Source: Betaproteobacteria bacterium
Lineage (GTDB): Bacteria > Pseudomonadota > Gammaproteobacteria > Burkholderiales > SG8-39
Assembly (NCBI GenBank): GCA_005888925.1
Contig: VBCP01000025.1
Span: forward strand, 1 to 16,193
Reading direction: 5' to 3'
DNA length: 16,193 bases
Positions 1 through 6,369 of this stretch are shown one piece after another. The position numbers and the translations under genes are program-made. Positions within the stretch are counted from its first letter, which is position 1. The number at the start of each line of letters is the position of its first letter. A model generated the notes under the pieces. It was not told the DNA's origin. It ran no database searches and was given only the letters and a program-made list of their open reading frames with translations.

Positions 1-1311
1 CACGATCTCTACCTGCCGATCGCGACGCTGGAGGAGCTCGACCAGCACAAGCGCGGCCTCTCGGACGTGTCGCGCAACGCGCGCCAGGCGAGCCGCTTCC
101 TGGACGAGATCGTCTCGACCGCGGTGCCCGACATCAAGGCCGGCCTCGTCATCAAGACGCGCGACGGGCAGAGCGCGAAGGGGCGCCTTTTCCTGCAGAC
201 CGAGGCGATGAACGGCGAGCTGCCGGCGACGCTCGCCTCCGGCAAGACCGACAACCAGATCCTCGCCGTGGTGCGCTCGTTGCAGGAGCGCGAGCCGCAG
301 CGCCAGGTGGTGCTGGTGTCGAAGGACATCAACATGCGCATCAAGGCGCGCGCGCTCGGGCTCGCCGCCGAGGACTATTTCAACGACAAGGTGCTGGAGG
401 ACGCCGACCTCCTCTACACCGGCGTGCGCCCGCTGCCGAAGGATTTCTGGGACACGCACGGCCGCGACGTCGAATCCTGGAAAAAAGACGGCCACACCTA
501 CTACCGCGTGCGCGGCCCGCTGGTGCCGAAGCTGCACGTCAACGAGTTCGTCTACGACGAGACCGGCGAGCGGCCGCTTTACGCGCTGGTGAAGGAGACC
601 ACCGGGCGCATCGCCGTGATCGAGACGCTGCGCGATTACACGCACACCAAGAACTCGGTGTGGGGCATCATGGCGCGCAACCGCGAGCAGAACTTCGCGC
701 TCAACCTGCTGATGAATCCGGCGGTCGACTTCATCACGCTGCTCGGCCAGGCGGGCACCGGCAAGACGCTGCTCGCGCTCGCCGCCGGGCTCACTCAAGT
801 GCTTGACGACAAGCGCTACTCCGAGATCATCATGACGCGCGTCACGGTGCCGATCGGCGAGGACATCGGCTTCCTGCCAGGCACCGAGGAGGAGAAGATG
901 ACGCCCTGGATGGGCGCGCTCGAGGACAACCTCGACGTGCTCAATACCACCGACGAATCCGGCGGCGAGTGGGGCCGCGCCGCGACGCGGGATCTGGTGC
1001 GCTCGCGCATCAAGGTGAAGTCGCTCAACTTCATGCGCGGGCGCACCTTCGTCAACAAGTGGCTGATCATCGACGAGGCGCAGAACCTCACGCCCAAGCA
1101 GATGAAGACGCTGGTGACGCGCGCCGGCCCGGGCACCAAGGTGGTGTGCCTGGGCAACGTCGCGCAGATCGATACGCCCTACCTCACCGAGGGCAGCTCG
1201 GGGCTCACCTACGTCGTCGACCGCATGAAGGACTGGACGCACGCCGGGCACATCACGCTCGCGCGCGGCGAGCGCTCGCGCCTCGCGGACCACGCCGCCG
1301 ACGTGCTGTAG
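1..1311 (+). CDS. PhoH family protein, PIN domain plus PhoH ATPase (5' partial)
   Basis: The reading frame is open from base 1 (HDLYLPIATLEELDQHKRG...), so the GTG at 67 is internal and the true start lies outside the window. 436 codons are visible. The first ~130 residues are the remainder of a PIN-type ribonuclease fold, including EELDQHKRG and VSKDINMRIKA. The first PIN acidic strand is missing, which suggests roughly 30-40 residues are off the edge. The C-terminal half is a PhoH P-loop ATPase with Walker A GQAGTGKT at visible residues ~249-256 and Walker B WLIIDEAQN at ~354-362. In the family, PIN-PhoH proteins are cytoplasmic and are thought to couple RNA unwinding to RNA cleavage; the physiological role here is not shown. 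A weak hairpin follows the TAG stop. It does not look operonic with the next gene, which has its own leader. Confidence 0.93.
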   Translation, partial: HDLYLPIATLEELDQHKRGLSDVSRNARQASRFLDEIVSTAVPDIKAGLVIKTRDGQSAKGRLFLQTEAMNGELPATLASGKTDNQILAVVRSLQEREPQRQVVLVSKDINMRIKARALGLAAEDYFNDKVLEDADLLYTGVRPLPKDFWDTHGRDVESWKKDGHTYYRVRGPLVPKLHVNEFVYDETGERPLYALVKETTGRIAVIETLRDYTHTKNSVWGIMARNREQNFALNLLMNPAVDFITLLGQAGTGKTLLALAAGLTQVLDDKRYSEIIMTRVTVPIGEDIGFLPGTEEEKMTPWMGALEDNLDVLNTTDESGGEWGRAATRDLVRSRIKVKSLNFMRGRTFVNKWLIIDEAQNLTPKQMKTLVTRAGPGTKVVCLGNVAQIDTPYLTEGSSGLTYVVDRMKDWTHAGHITLARGERSRLADHAADVL

Positions 1312-1334
1312 CAAATTCGGGGTCAGGAATAAGT

Positions 1335-1348
1335 CAGCCTCCCGGCTG
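1335..1348 (+). terminator. weak hairpin after the phoH-family gene
   Basis: CAGCC-TCCC-GGCTG forms a 5-bp stem with a 4-nt loop, 23 nt after the stop codon, followed by only three T residues. The position fits a terminator, but the stem is short and the T-tract poor, so it may be inefficient or coincidental. Confidence 0.3.
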
Positions 1349-1372
1349 TTTCGACAACTTAACAGGCGTTTC

Positions 1373-1381
1373 TGCTACATT
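1373..1381 (+). promoter_or_regulatory. possible extended -10 promoter for the exported methyltransferase
   Basis: TGCTACATT has the TGn extension followed by a -10-like TACATT, 31 nt before the ATG at 1413. TTCGAC upstream is at a poor spacing (about 20 nt) to be the -35. An AGGA ribosome-binding site lies at 1405-1408. The local composition is more AT-rich than the flanking genes, as expected of a promoter. Confidence 0.3.
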
Positions 1382-1412
1382 CCCGCGCTCTGATTTCCCC
1401 AATTAGGATCCC

Positions 1413-2231
1413 ATGACGCCCCTCGTTCGCGCAGTTGCACTGCTTGCCGCGCTCGCCGTGCCGTTCGCCGTCGCCGCCCAGAAATTCGAACCGCAGGTCG
1501 GCCAGGCCGGCAAGGACGTGATCTGGGTGCCGACGCCCGACGAAGTGGTCGACCGCATGCTGACGATGGCGCAGCTCGGGCCGAGCGACTTCCACATGGA
1601 CCTGGGCTCGGGCGACGGCAAGATCGTGATCGCGGCCGCCAAGCGCGGCGCGAAGGCGCTCGGCATCGAATACAACCCCGACATGGTGAAGGTCGCGCAG
1701 GACAACGCGCAGAAGGCGGGCGTCGCCGACAAGGCGAGCTTCCGCCGCGCCGACATCTTCCAGACCGACTTCAGCCAGGCGAGCGTCATCACGCTGTATC
1801 TCTTGCCCGCGCTCAACATGAAGCTGCGCCCCACGATTCTCTCGATGCGCCCGGGCACGCGCGTGGTGTCGCACTCCTTCACCATGGAAGACTGGGAAGC
1901 CGACGAGATCTCCACCATGGACGGGCGCCGCGCCTACTTCTGGGTGGTGCCGGCAAACGTGATGGGCAGCTGGGCGCTCGAAGCCGGCGGCCAGAAAAGC
2001 GAGCTCGCGCTCGAGCAGACCTTCCAGAAGATCAACGGCACCGTTGCGCTGGGCGGCGTGCACGGCGGCCTGCGCGAGGCGCGCTTGCGCGGCGCGCAGA
2101 TCGCCTTCGCCTACGTCGACGACAAGGGCGTGCGCCGCGACTTCACCGGCCAGGTGAACGGCCGGCAGATGCAGGGCAGCTTCCGCGACGAGAAGGGGCA
2201 GGAAGGGCGCTGGAGCGCGACTAAGAAGTAA
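1413..2231 (+). CDS. class I SAM-dependent methyltransferase with N-terminal signal peptide
   Basis: This is a 272-aa protein. Residues 1-22 look like a Sec signal peptide: Thr/Pro then Arg at position 6, a hydrophobic Leu/Ala/Val core, and an Ala-rich end with likely cleavage before Gln23. A Rossmann methyltransferase core follows. Motif I is DLGSGDG at 63-69, and GIEYNP at ~84-89 supplies the acidic residue that normally binds the SAM ribose. A hydrophobic strand (ASVITLYLLPALN) and RPGTRVVSH fit motifs IV and V. The last ~85 residues form a separate, probably beta-rich segment rich in Gly, Gln and charged residues. The start is supported by AGGA 4 nt before the ATG. Substrate is unknown. 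Export is odd because SAM is a cytoplasmic cofactor; the hydrophobic N-terminus could instead act as a membrane anchor. The gene converges on dnaB with a 34-nt gap. Confidence 0.88.
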   Translation: MTPLVRAVALLAALAVPFAVAAQKFEPQVGQAGKDVIWVPTPDEVVDRMLTMAQLGPSDFHMDLGSGDGKIVIAAAKRGAKALGIEYNPDMVKVAQDNAQKAGVADKASFRRADIFQTDFSQASVITLYLLPALNMKLRPTILSMRPGTRVVSHSFTMEDWEADEISTMDGRRAYFWVVPANVMGSWALEAGGQKSELALEQTFQKINGTVALGGVHGGLREARLRGAQIAFAYVDDKGVRRDFTGQVNGRQMQGSFRDEKGQEGRWSATKK

Positions 2232-2265
2232 CCCGACTCCAGACGGGGCTCAAGACGGGGCCGCA

Positions 2266-3672
2266 TCAAAAGGCATTGGGGTCCTGGAAGTTGGCGAAGC
2301 GCGTGAAGCGGCCGAGGAACGTGAGGTCGACGCGCCCGATCGGGCCGTTTCGCTGCTTGCCGATGATGATCTCGGCGCGGCCCTTCGCCTCCTCCTTGTC
2401 CGGGGAGTACACCTCTTCGCGGTAGATGAAGAGGATCACGTCGGCGTCCTGCTCGATCGCGCCCGACTCGCGCAGGTCCGACATCATCGGGCGCCGGTCG
2501 TTGCGCTGCTCGACCGCGCGCGAGAGCTGCGACAGCGCGATCACCGGCACCTCGAGCTCCTTGGCGAGCGCCTTCAGCGAGCGCGAGATCTCCGAGATCT
2601 CGGTGGCGCGGTTCTCGCCGTGCGATGACGCCGACATCAGCTGCAGGTAGTCGACGATCACCAGCCCGAGCTTCGAGTACTCGCGCTTGAGCCGCCGGGC
2701 GCGCGCGCGCACTTCCAGCGCGTTGAGCGCCGGGGTCTCGTCGACGTGAATCGAGGTCTCGTGCAGCCGCCCCATCGCCTCGGTGAGCTGCGACCACTCC
2801 TCGTCGGCCAGGCGCCCGGTGCGCAGCTTGTGCGCGTCGACCTTGGCGATGGATGACAGCATGCGGATGGCGAGCTGGCTCGAGCTCATCTCCATGCTGA
2901 AGATCGCGACCGGCAGCCGCACGCTCGGGTGCAGCGCGACGTGCTCGGCGATGTTCAGCGCGAACGCGGTCTTGCCCATCGAGGGCCGGCCGGCGATGAT
3001 CACCAGGTCGCCGGGCTGCAATCCGGCGGTGCGGATATCGAGGTCCGTGAAGCCGGTCGGCACGCCGGTGATGTCGGAGGGATTGTCCTGGTTGTGCAGG
3101 TGGTCGATGCGCTCGTAGACCTTGCCGAGGATCGGCGCGATGCCGATCAGCCCCTGGTCGCGGCGCGCGCCGGATTCCGCGATCTGGAAGATCTTGGATT
3201 CCGCCTCGTCGAGGAGCTGCCCCACCTCCTTGCCCGACGGGGCGAGCGCGCTCTCGGCGATCTCGGTGGCGACCTGGGCGAGGCGCCGCTGCACCGCGCG
3301 CTCGCGCACCAGCTCCGCGTAGCGGCGCACGTTGAGCGAGCTCGGCGTGTTCTGCGAGAGCGCCGCGAGGTATGACGGGCCGCCGGTCTTGTCCTTGTCC
3401 TCGCTGCCCTCGATCGACTCGGCGACGGTGACGACGTCGGCCGGCCGCGAATTTTCGAGCAGCCGCTGGATGTGGCGCCAGATGCGGCGGTGATCGTCGC
3501 GGTAGAAGTCTTCCGCCGCGACCAGATCGGCGATGCGGTCGAACGCCTGGTTGTCGATCAAGAGCGCGCCAAGCAGCGACTGCTCCGCCTCGACCGAGTG
3601 CGGCGGGACCCTGAGTGCTACAAGCTGTGCGTCAGCGCTCGACTCGCGCGCGACGCTCTGTGCGACGGCCAT
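2266..3672 (-). CDS. dnaB: replicative DNA helicase DnaB
   Basis: This is a 468-aa protein, the usual DnaB length. The N-terminal domain (about residues 22-125, PPHSVEAEQSLLGALL onward) mediates hexamer and primase contacts. The C-terminal RecA-like helicase has Walker A GRPSMGKT at 228-235 and Walker B LVIVD at 337-341. LSQLSRAVEQRNDRRP and GKQRNGPIG are the late conserved motifs. It unwinds the lagging-strand template at the replication fork. The ATG at 3672 is preceded by GGAGGT (3689-3684) with an 11-nt spacer, rather long but the only good site. No intein or insertion is visible. The gene lies downstream of rplI in the usual betaproteobacterial order, but a terminator and a 284-bp gap suggest separate transcription. 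Confidence 0.98.
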   Translation of the reverse strand: MAVAQSVARESSADAQLVALRVPPHSVEAEQSLLGALLIDNQAFDRIADLVAAEDFYRDDHRRIWRHIQRLLENSRPADVVTVAESIEGSEDKDKTGGPSYLAALSQNTPSSLNVRRYAELVRERAVQRRLAQVATEIAESALAPSGKEVGQLLDEAESKIFQIAESGARRDQGLIGIAPILGKVYERIDHLHNQDNPSDITGVPTGFTDLDIRTAGLQPGDLVIIAGRPSMGKTAFALNIAEHVALHPSVRLPVAIFSMEMSSSQLAIRMLSSIAKVDAHKLRTGRLADEEWSQLTEAMGRLHETSIHVDETPALNALEVRARARRLKREYSKLGLVIVDYLQLMSASSHGENRATEISEISRSLKALAKELEVPVIALSQLSRAVEQRNDRRPMMSDLRESGAIEQDADVILFIYREEVYSPDKEEAKGRAEIIIGKQRNGPIGRVDLTFLGRFTRFANFQDPNAF

Positions 3673-3733
3673 TTTTTCTGCTTACCTCCCCGGCCGGAAT
3701 CATAGGGACCAACGGGCAGTTTCGATTTGATCT

Positions 3734-3756
3734 ATTCGAACTGCGGAGCTTCGAAT
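3734..3756. repeat. perfect inverted repeat ATTCGAA-N9-TTCGAAT upstream of dnaB
   Basis: Two perfect 7-bp arms (3734-3740 and 3750-3756) flank a 9-bp spacer, 62-84 bp before the dnaB start codon. The symmetry could be an operator for a dimeric regulator or a hairpin in the dnaB leader. Further TTCGA-like sequence lies at 3721. No clear -10/-35 pair is recognisable around it on the minus strand. Confidence 0.5.
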
Positions 3757-3815
3757 GAAAACGAAGCACGCCGCTGCTGAAAAACTGACCAGCCGAAGCA
3801 CCAGCGGCGCCGAGC

Positions 3816-3857
3816 TGTGGATTTCCTGTGAATAGCGTGTCGATAGTTTGTGGATGA
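3816..3857 (+). promoter_or_regulatory. tandem array of four DnaA-box-like 9-mers, 11-bp period
   Basis: Four 9-mers begin at 3816, 3827, 3838 and 3849: TGTGGATTT, TGTGAATAG, TGTCGATAG and TGTGGATGA. Each is followed by a 2-bp spacer. Compared with the DnaA box TGTGGATAA (complement of TTATCCACA) they match at 7, 7, 7 and 8 of 9 positions, all in the same orientation. The array lies about 145-185 bp upstream of the dnaB start. It is flanked on the right by an AT-rich stretch (about 3855-3895) and then by the rplI terminator. Head-to-tail low-affinity boxes with 2-bp spacing are known from DnaA-oligomer sites in E. coli oriC. A role in regulating dnaB, titrating DnaA or opening DNA is inference. 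Confidence 0.5.
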
Positions 3858-3906
3858 TACTGTAGAACTCGAAACTAATTTTCTTGACAGGAAAAGGCGC
3901 GCGCGC

Positions 3907-3936
3907 AAAAGAAAAGGGGCTCTCGCGAGCCCCTTT
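3907..3936 (-). terminator. intrinsic terminator of the rpsF-priB-rpsR-rplI operon
   Basis: A perfect 10-bp stem AAAGGGGCTC/GAGCCCCTTT with loop TCGC (3913-3936) is followed on the minus strand by TCTTTT. It begins 20 nt after the rplI stop codon. This is a textbook Rho-independent terminator and separates the ribosomal protein operon from dnaB. Confidence 0.88.
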
Positions 3937-3956
3937 CTCTTACCGGCGCAGGCGTG

Positions 3957-4406
3957 CTACTGCTCGCCGAGCACGGCTACGGTGATGGTGACGGTGACGT
4001 CGGTGTGCAGCGCGATCTGGATCGGGACGTCGCCCACCTGCTTGAGCGGCCCCTGCGGCATGCGCACGTTGGCGCGCTCGACCTCGTGGCCCTGCTTTTG
4101 CAGCGCCTCGACGATGTCGTAGTTGGTGACCGAGCCGAACAGCCGGCCGTCGGGCCCCGCCTTCTGCGTGATCTGCAGCGTCAGCCCGTCGAGCTTCGCG
4201 CCGCGCTCCTGCGCCTTCTTCAGCGTCTCGGCCTGGGCTTTCTCCAGCTCCGAGCGGCGGGACTCGAATGCCTTGAGGTTGGCCTCGGTGGCGCGCTTCG
4301 CCTTGCCGTGCGGGATGAGGAAATTGCGCGCGAAGCCGTCCTTCACCTTGACGACGTCGCCGAGCTCGCCGAGGTTGGCGACCTTCTCCATCAGGATGAC
4401 TTGCAT
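3957..4406 (-). CDS. rplI: 50S ribosomal protein L9 (bL9)
   Basis: The 149-aa product has the same length as the E. coli protein. The N-terminal domain that binds 23S rRNA is clear: [19 protein letters not shown], then [16 protein letters not shown] long helical linker (about residues 45-75, rich in Lys, Glu and Ala) joins it to the C-terminal domain. Its ATG overlaps the rpsR stop by one base (TGATG), so translation is probably coupled. It is the last gene of the operon and is followed by the intrinsic terminator. Confidence 0.98.
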   Translation of the reverse strand: MQVILMEKVANLGELGDVVKVKDGFARNFLIPHGKAKRATEANLKAFESRRSELEKAQAETLKKAQERGAKLDGLTLQITQKAGPDGRLFGSVTNYDIVEALQKQGHEVERANVRMPQGPLKQVGDVPIQIALHTDVTVTITVAVLGEQ

Positions 4407-4699
4407 CAGTGCAGATCCGTGTACGGCAGCAGCGCGAGGAACCGGGCGCGTTTAATGGCTTCGGACAGCTGGCGCTGGTAGCCCGCGGCGGTGCCGGTGA
4501 TGCGCGCCGGAATGATCTTGCCGGTCTCGTTGACGAAGTCCTTCAGGACCTCGACGTCCTTGTAGTCGATCCACTCGGCCTTCTCGGCGGTGAAGCGGCA
4601 GAACTTGCGGCGGCGGAAGAGCGCCCGCTGGCCCTTGTCCTTCTTGTCCTTGCCGAACTTCCCTTTGCCTTTACCTTTGCCTCTGCGTGGCGGGGGCAT
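4406..4699 (-). CDS. rpsR: 30S ribosomal protein S18 (bS18)
   Basis: This is a 97-aa protein. The conserved core [20 protein letters not shown] leads into [24 protein letters not shown] and ends in the basic RNA-binding helix [15 protein letters not shown]. The N-terminus carries a ~25-residue Gly/Lys/Arg-rich extension ([19 protein letters not shown]), so the protein is longer than the 75-aa E. coli form. S18 pairs with S6 on the 30S platform. The ATG lies 2 nt after the priB stop, and AAGGAG within the priB end supplies its ribosome-binding site. Confidence 0.98.
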   Translation of the reverse strand: MPPPRRGKGKGKGKFGKDKKDKGQRALFRRRKFCRFTAEKAEWIDYKDVEVLKDFVNETGKIIPARITGTAAGYQRQLSEAIKRARFLALLPYTDLH

Positions 4700-4701
4700 C
4701 T

Positions 4702-5007
4702 CTACGCTCCTTCTACGAACTCAATATTGGTCACGTGCAGCATCAGTTTCTTCGAGCGCTTGCTCTTCGCGCTCAGGAAGCCCTGCAGCCGTACCTCGCT
4801 GCCGAGCGGCCTGCCTGCAATCAATCGCGCCTGCGCCTCGAAGGCGACGGCGCCGATCTCGGCCACCACCTTGCGCCTGCCGCCGGCCTCGTCCTGCTCG
4901 GATTCGTGCGCGAGCTTGAATTCGACCGCGGCGAGGCCTGCCGGCGTGTGGCGCAGCGCGCCCCGCTCAAGCAGCCGGCCGCTCAGCTCGAGCCGGTTCT
5001 GCGCCAA
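4702..5007 (-). CDS. priB: primosomal replication protein N, PriB
   Basis: This is a 101-aa single-domain OB-fold protein. It opens [21 protein letters not shown] and ends [18 protein letters not shown], both typical of PriB. It binds single-stranded DNA and bridges PriA and DnaT or DnaB in replication restart. The start is TTG at 5007-5005, chosen because the family begins only one to three residues before NRL and no ATG or GTG is available there. The gene therefore starts inside the 3' end of rpsF with a 41-bp overlap. The position between rpsF and rpsR is the standard one. Confidence 0.94.
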   Translation of the reverse strand: MAQNRLELSGRLLERGALRHTPAGLAAVEFKLAHESEQDEAGGRRKVVAEIGAVAFEAQARLIAGRPLGSEVRLQGFLSAKSKRSKKLMLHVTNIEFVEGA

Positions 5008-5326
5008 GCTCGCCGCCGCGCTCCATCAGCGACTTCGATTTCTCTTCCTTCATCATCGGCGACGGCGCGGTCCAGGCCTTGTCCATCTTGACGATCAGGT
5101 GGCGCAGCACCGCGTCGGAGAACTTGAACGAGTGCTCGAGCTCGGTGAGCGTCTCGTTGTCGCACTCGATGTTCAGCGGGTAGGCGAGCTGGCGCCGCCC
5201 CCAGTCTTCCAGGCGATGCACCGTGCCTTGGCGGCCTGCGATCAGGCCCTTGTAGCGCTCGACCATCGCGGGCACCTGCTCGCTCTGGTCGGGATGGACG
5301 ATGAAGACGATCTCGTAATGTCGCAT
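4967..5326 (-). CDS. rpsF: 30S ribosomal protein S6 (bS6)
   Basis: This is a 119-aa protein. It starts [19 protein letters not shown] and includes the conserved [17 protein letters not shown], as S6 does. The C-terminal tail (MMKEEKSKS onward) is a flexible Glu/Ala/Arg-rich extension encoded partly in the region shared with priB. S6 binds S18 and 16S rRNA helices 22-23. The ATG is preceded by AGGAG about 10 nt away. It is the first gene of the operon, behind a strong promoter-like site and a leader hairpin. Confidence 0.98.
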   Translation of the reverse strand: MRHYEIVFIVHPDQSEQVPAMVERYKGLIAGRQGTVHRLEDWGRRQLAYPLNIECDNETLTELEHSFKFSDAVLRHLIVKMDKAWTAPSPMMKEEKSKSLMERGGELGAEPARAERPAA

Positions 5327-5367
5327 GCCGATTTAGCTCCTATTCCTATGGTTCATTTGGAAAATGA

Positions 5368-5396
5368 GGCCTACCGTCATGCGTAACGGTGAGACC
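5368..5396 (-). promoter_or_regulatory. rpsF leader hairpin, candidate S6:S18 autoregulatory site
   Basis: The transcript reads GGUCU-C-ACCGU, loop UACGCAUG, then ACGGU-AGGCC. This gives a 10-bp stem (one G-U pair) with a single bulged C. It lies between the extended -10 and the rpsF start. An S6:S18-binding hairpin in rpsF leaders is known in many bacteria and includes a conserved CCG element; CCG is present here. Whether this is that motif is inference from position and shape. Confidence 0.45.
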
Positions 5397-5409
5397 AGGA
5401 AGGGGGCGG

Positions 5410-5418
5410 ATTATAGCA
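5410..5418 (-). promoter_or_regulatory. extended -10 promoter of the rpsF operon
   Basis: On the minus strand the sequence is TGCTATAAT, a perfect TATAAT (5415-5410) with the TGn extension. No good -35 is seen at 17 bp. It lies in the 104-bp gap between rlmB and rpsF, about 85 bp before the rpsF start, leaving room for a structured leader. Confidence 0.75.
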
Positions 5419-5430
5419 GTCAAAACAATG

Positions 5431-6369
5431 CTAAACGCCAGCGATGCCGAGCTCCTTTTTCACCGTCTCGAGCACCGGGCCGACCTTCTGCACGGCCTTG
5501 CGGATCTTGTCCGGCTTGGTTTCCAGCGTGCGCGCCCAGTAGTCGAGCGCCTCGGGCTTTAGCTCGATCAGCGTCGGATCGGGCGGGGTGTAGGCGGGTC
5601 CGGTCTTGGCCATGCGCGTCTGACCCGCCCTTTGCGCACTGGTTCGGCGGCGCACCGATTCGAACAGGCAGACGCCCGCCGAGACGGAAACGTTGAGGCT
5701 TTCCACCTCGCCGCCCATCGGAATGCTCACGAGGAGATCGCAGTTCTCGCGCGTCAGGCGCCGCATTCCTTCGCCCTCGGCGCCGAGCACCCAGGCAATG
5801 GCGTCGGGCAGCTGCGCGTCGTAAAGCGACTGCGGCGCGCGCTCCTCGGCCCCGACGATCCACACGTGGCGCTCCTTGAGCTCGCGCAGCGTGCGCGCCA
5901 GATTCGTCACCATCAGGTAAGGCGTCGCTTCGGCGGCGCCGCTCGCCACCTTGGACACCGCTGGCGTGATGCCGGCGGCGCGGTCCTTCGGCGCGATCAC
6001 CGCATGCGCGCCCGCCGCGTTCGCCACCCGCAGGCAGGCGCCGAGGTTGTGCGGGTCGGTGACGCCGTCCAGCACCAGGAGGAGCGGCTGCTCCACCGCA
6101 TCCAGAACATCGTCCAGGCTCTCGCCCAGCGATTTGACGGCGACGCGCGCGACTACGCCCTGGTGGCGCCCGCCGCCGTAGAACCCATCGAGGCGCTTGG
6201 TCGGCACGCGCATCAAGCGCACGCCGGTGCGCTCGGCGGCCCCGGCGAGGTCCTTGCCGCGCGCGTCGTTGCGCGTCTCATCCAGAAAAATCTCCAGCAC
6301 CGACGACGGATCGGCCCGCAGCCGCGCAAGCACCGCGTGGAAGCCGAACACGATCCGAGGTTTCTTCAC
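5431..6369 (-). CDS. rlmB: 23S rRNA (guanosine-2'-O)-methyltransferase RlmB with fused DUF3606-like C-terminus
   Basis: This is a 312-aa protein; RlmB alone is about 245-250 aa. The N-terminal rRNA-binding domain (1-75, with IVFGFHAVLARLRADP) precedes a SPOUT (TrmH-type) fold. Motif 1 is DPHNLGACLRVA (105-116), motif 2 VLGAEGEGM (194-202), motif 3 IPMGGEVESLNVSVS (216-230). RlmB methylates G2251 of 23S rRNA (E. coli numbering). After SVRRRTSAQRAGQ the frame continues into a ~60-residue segment from Met253. Its core EALDYWARTLETKPDKIRKA resembles DUF3606 (PF12244), a domain usually found as a stand-alone small protein. The ATG of Met253 (5613-5611) could alternatively start a separate or internally initiated protein. 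The GTG start overlaps the rnr stop (GTGA), suggesting coupling. Confidence 0.93.
   Translation of the reverse strand: MKKPRIVFGFHAVLARLRADPSSVLEIFLDETRNDARGKDLAGAAERTGVRLMRVPTKRLDGFYGGGRHQGVVARVAVKSLGESLDDVLDAVEQPLLLVLDGVTDPHNLGACLRVANAAGAHAVIAPKDRAAGITPAVSKVASGAAEATPYLMVTNLARTLRELKERHVWIVGAEERAPQSLYDAQLPDAIAWVLGAEGEGMRRLTRENCDLLVSIPMGGEVESLNVSVSAGVCLFESVRRRTSAQRAGQTRMAKTGPAYTPPDPTLIELKPEALDYWARTLETKPDKIRKAVQKVGPVLETVKKELGIAGV

Noticed and set aside
3816..3857. Array as a CRISPR or as the chromosomal origin
   Set aside because: Units are 11 bp and degenerate, so not CRISPR. dnaA, dnaN and gyrB are absent, so there is no support for oriC.
3884..3889. Plus-strand TTGACA as a promoter
   Set aside because: No -10 at a suitable distance (the position falls in the terminator) and no plus-strand gene downstream.
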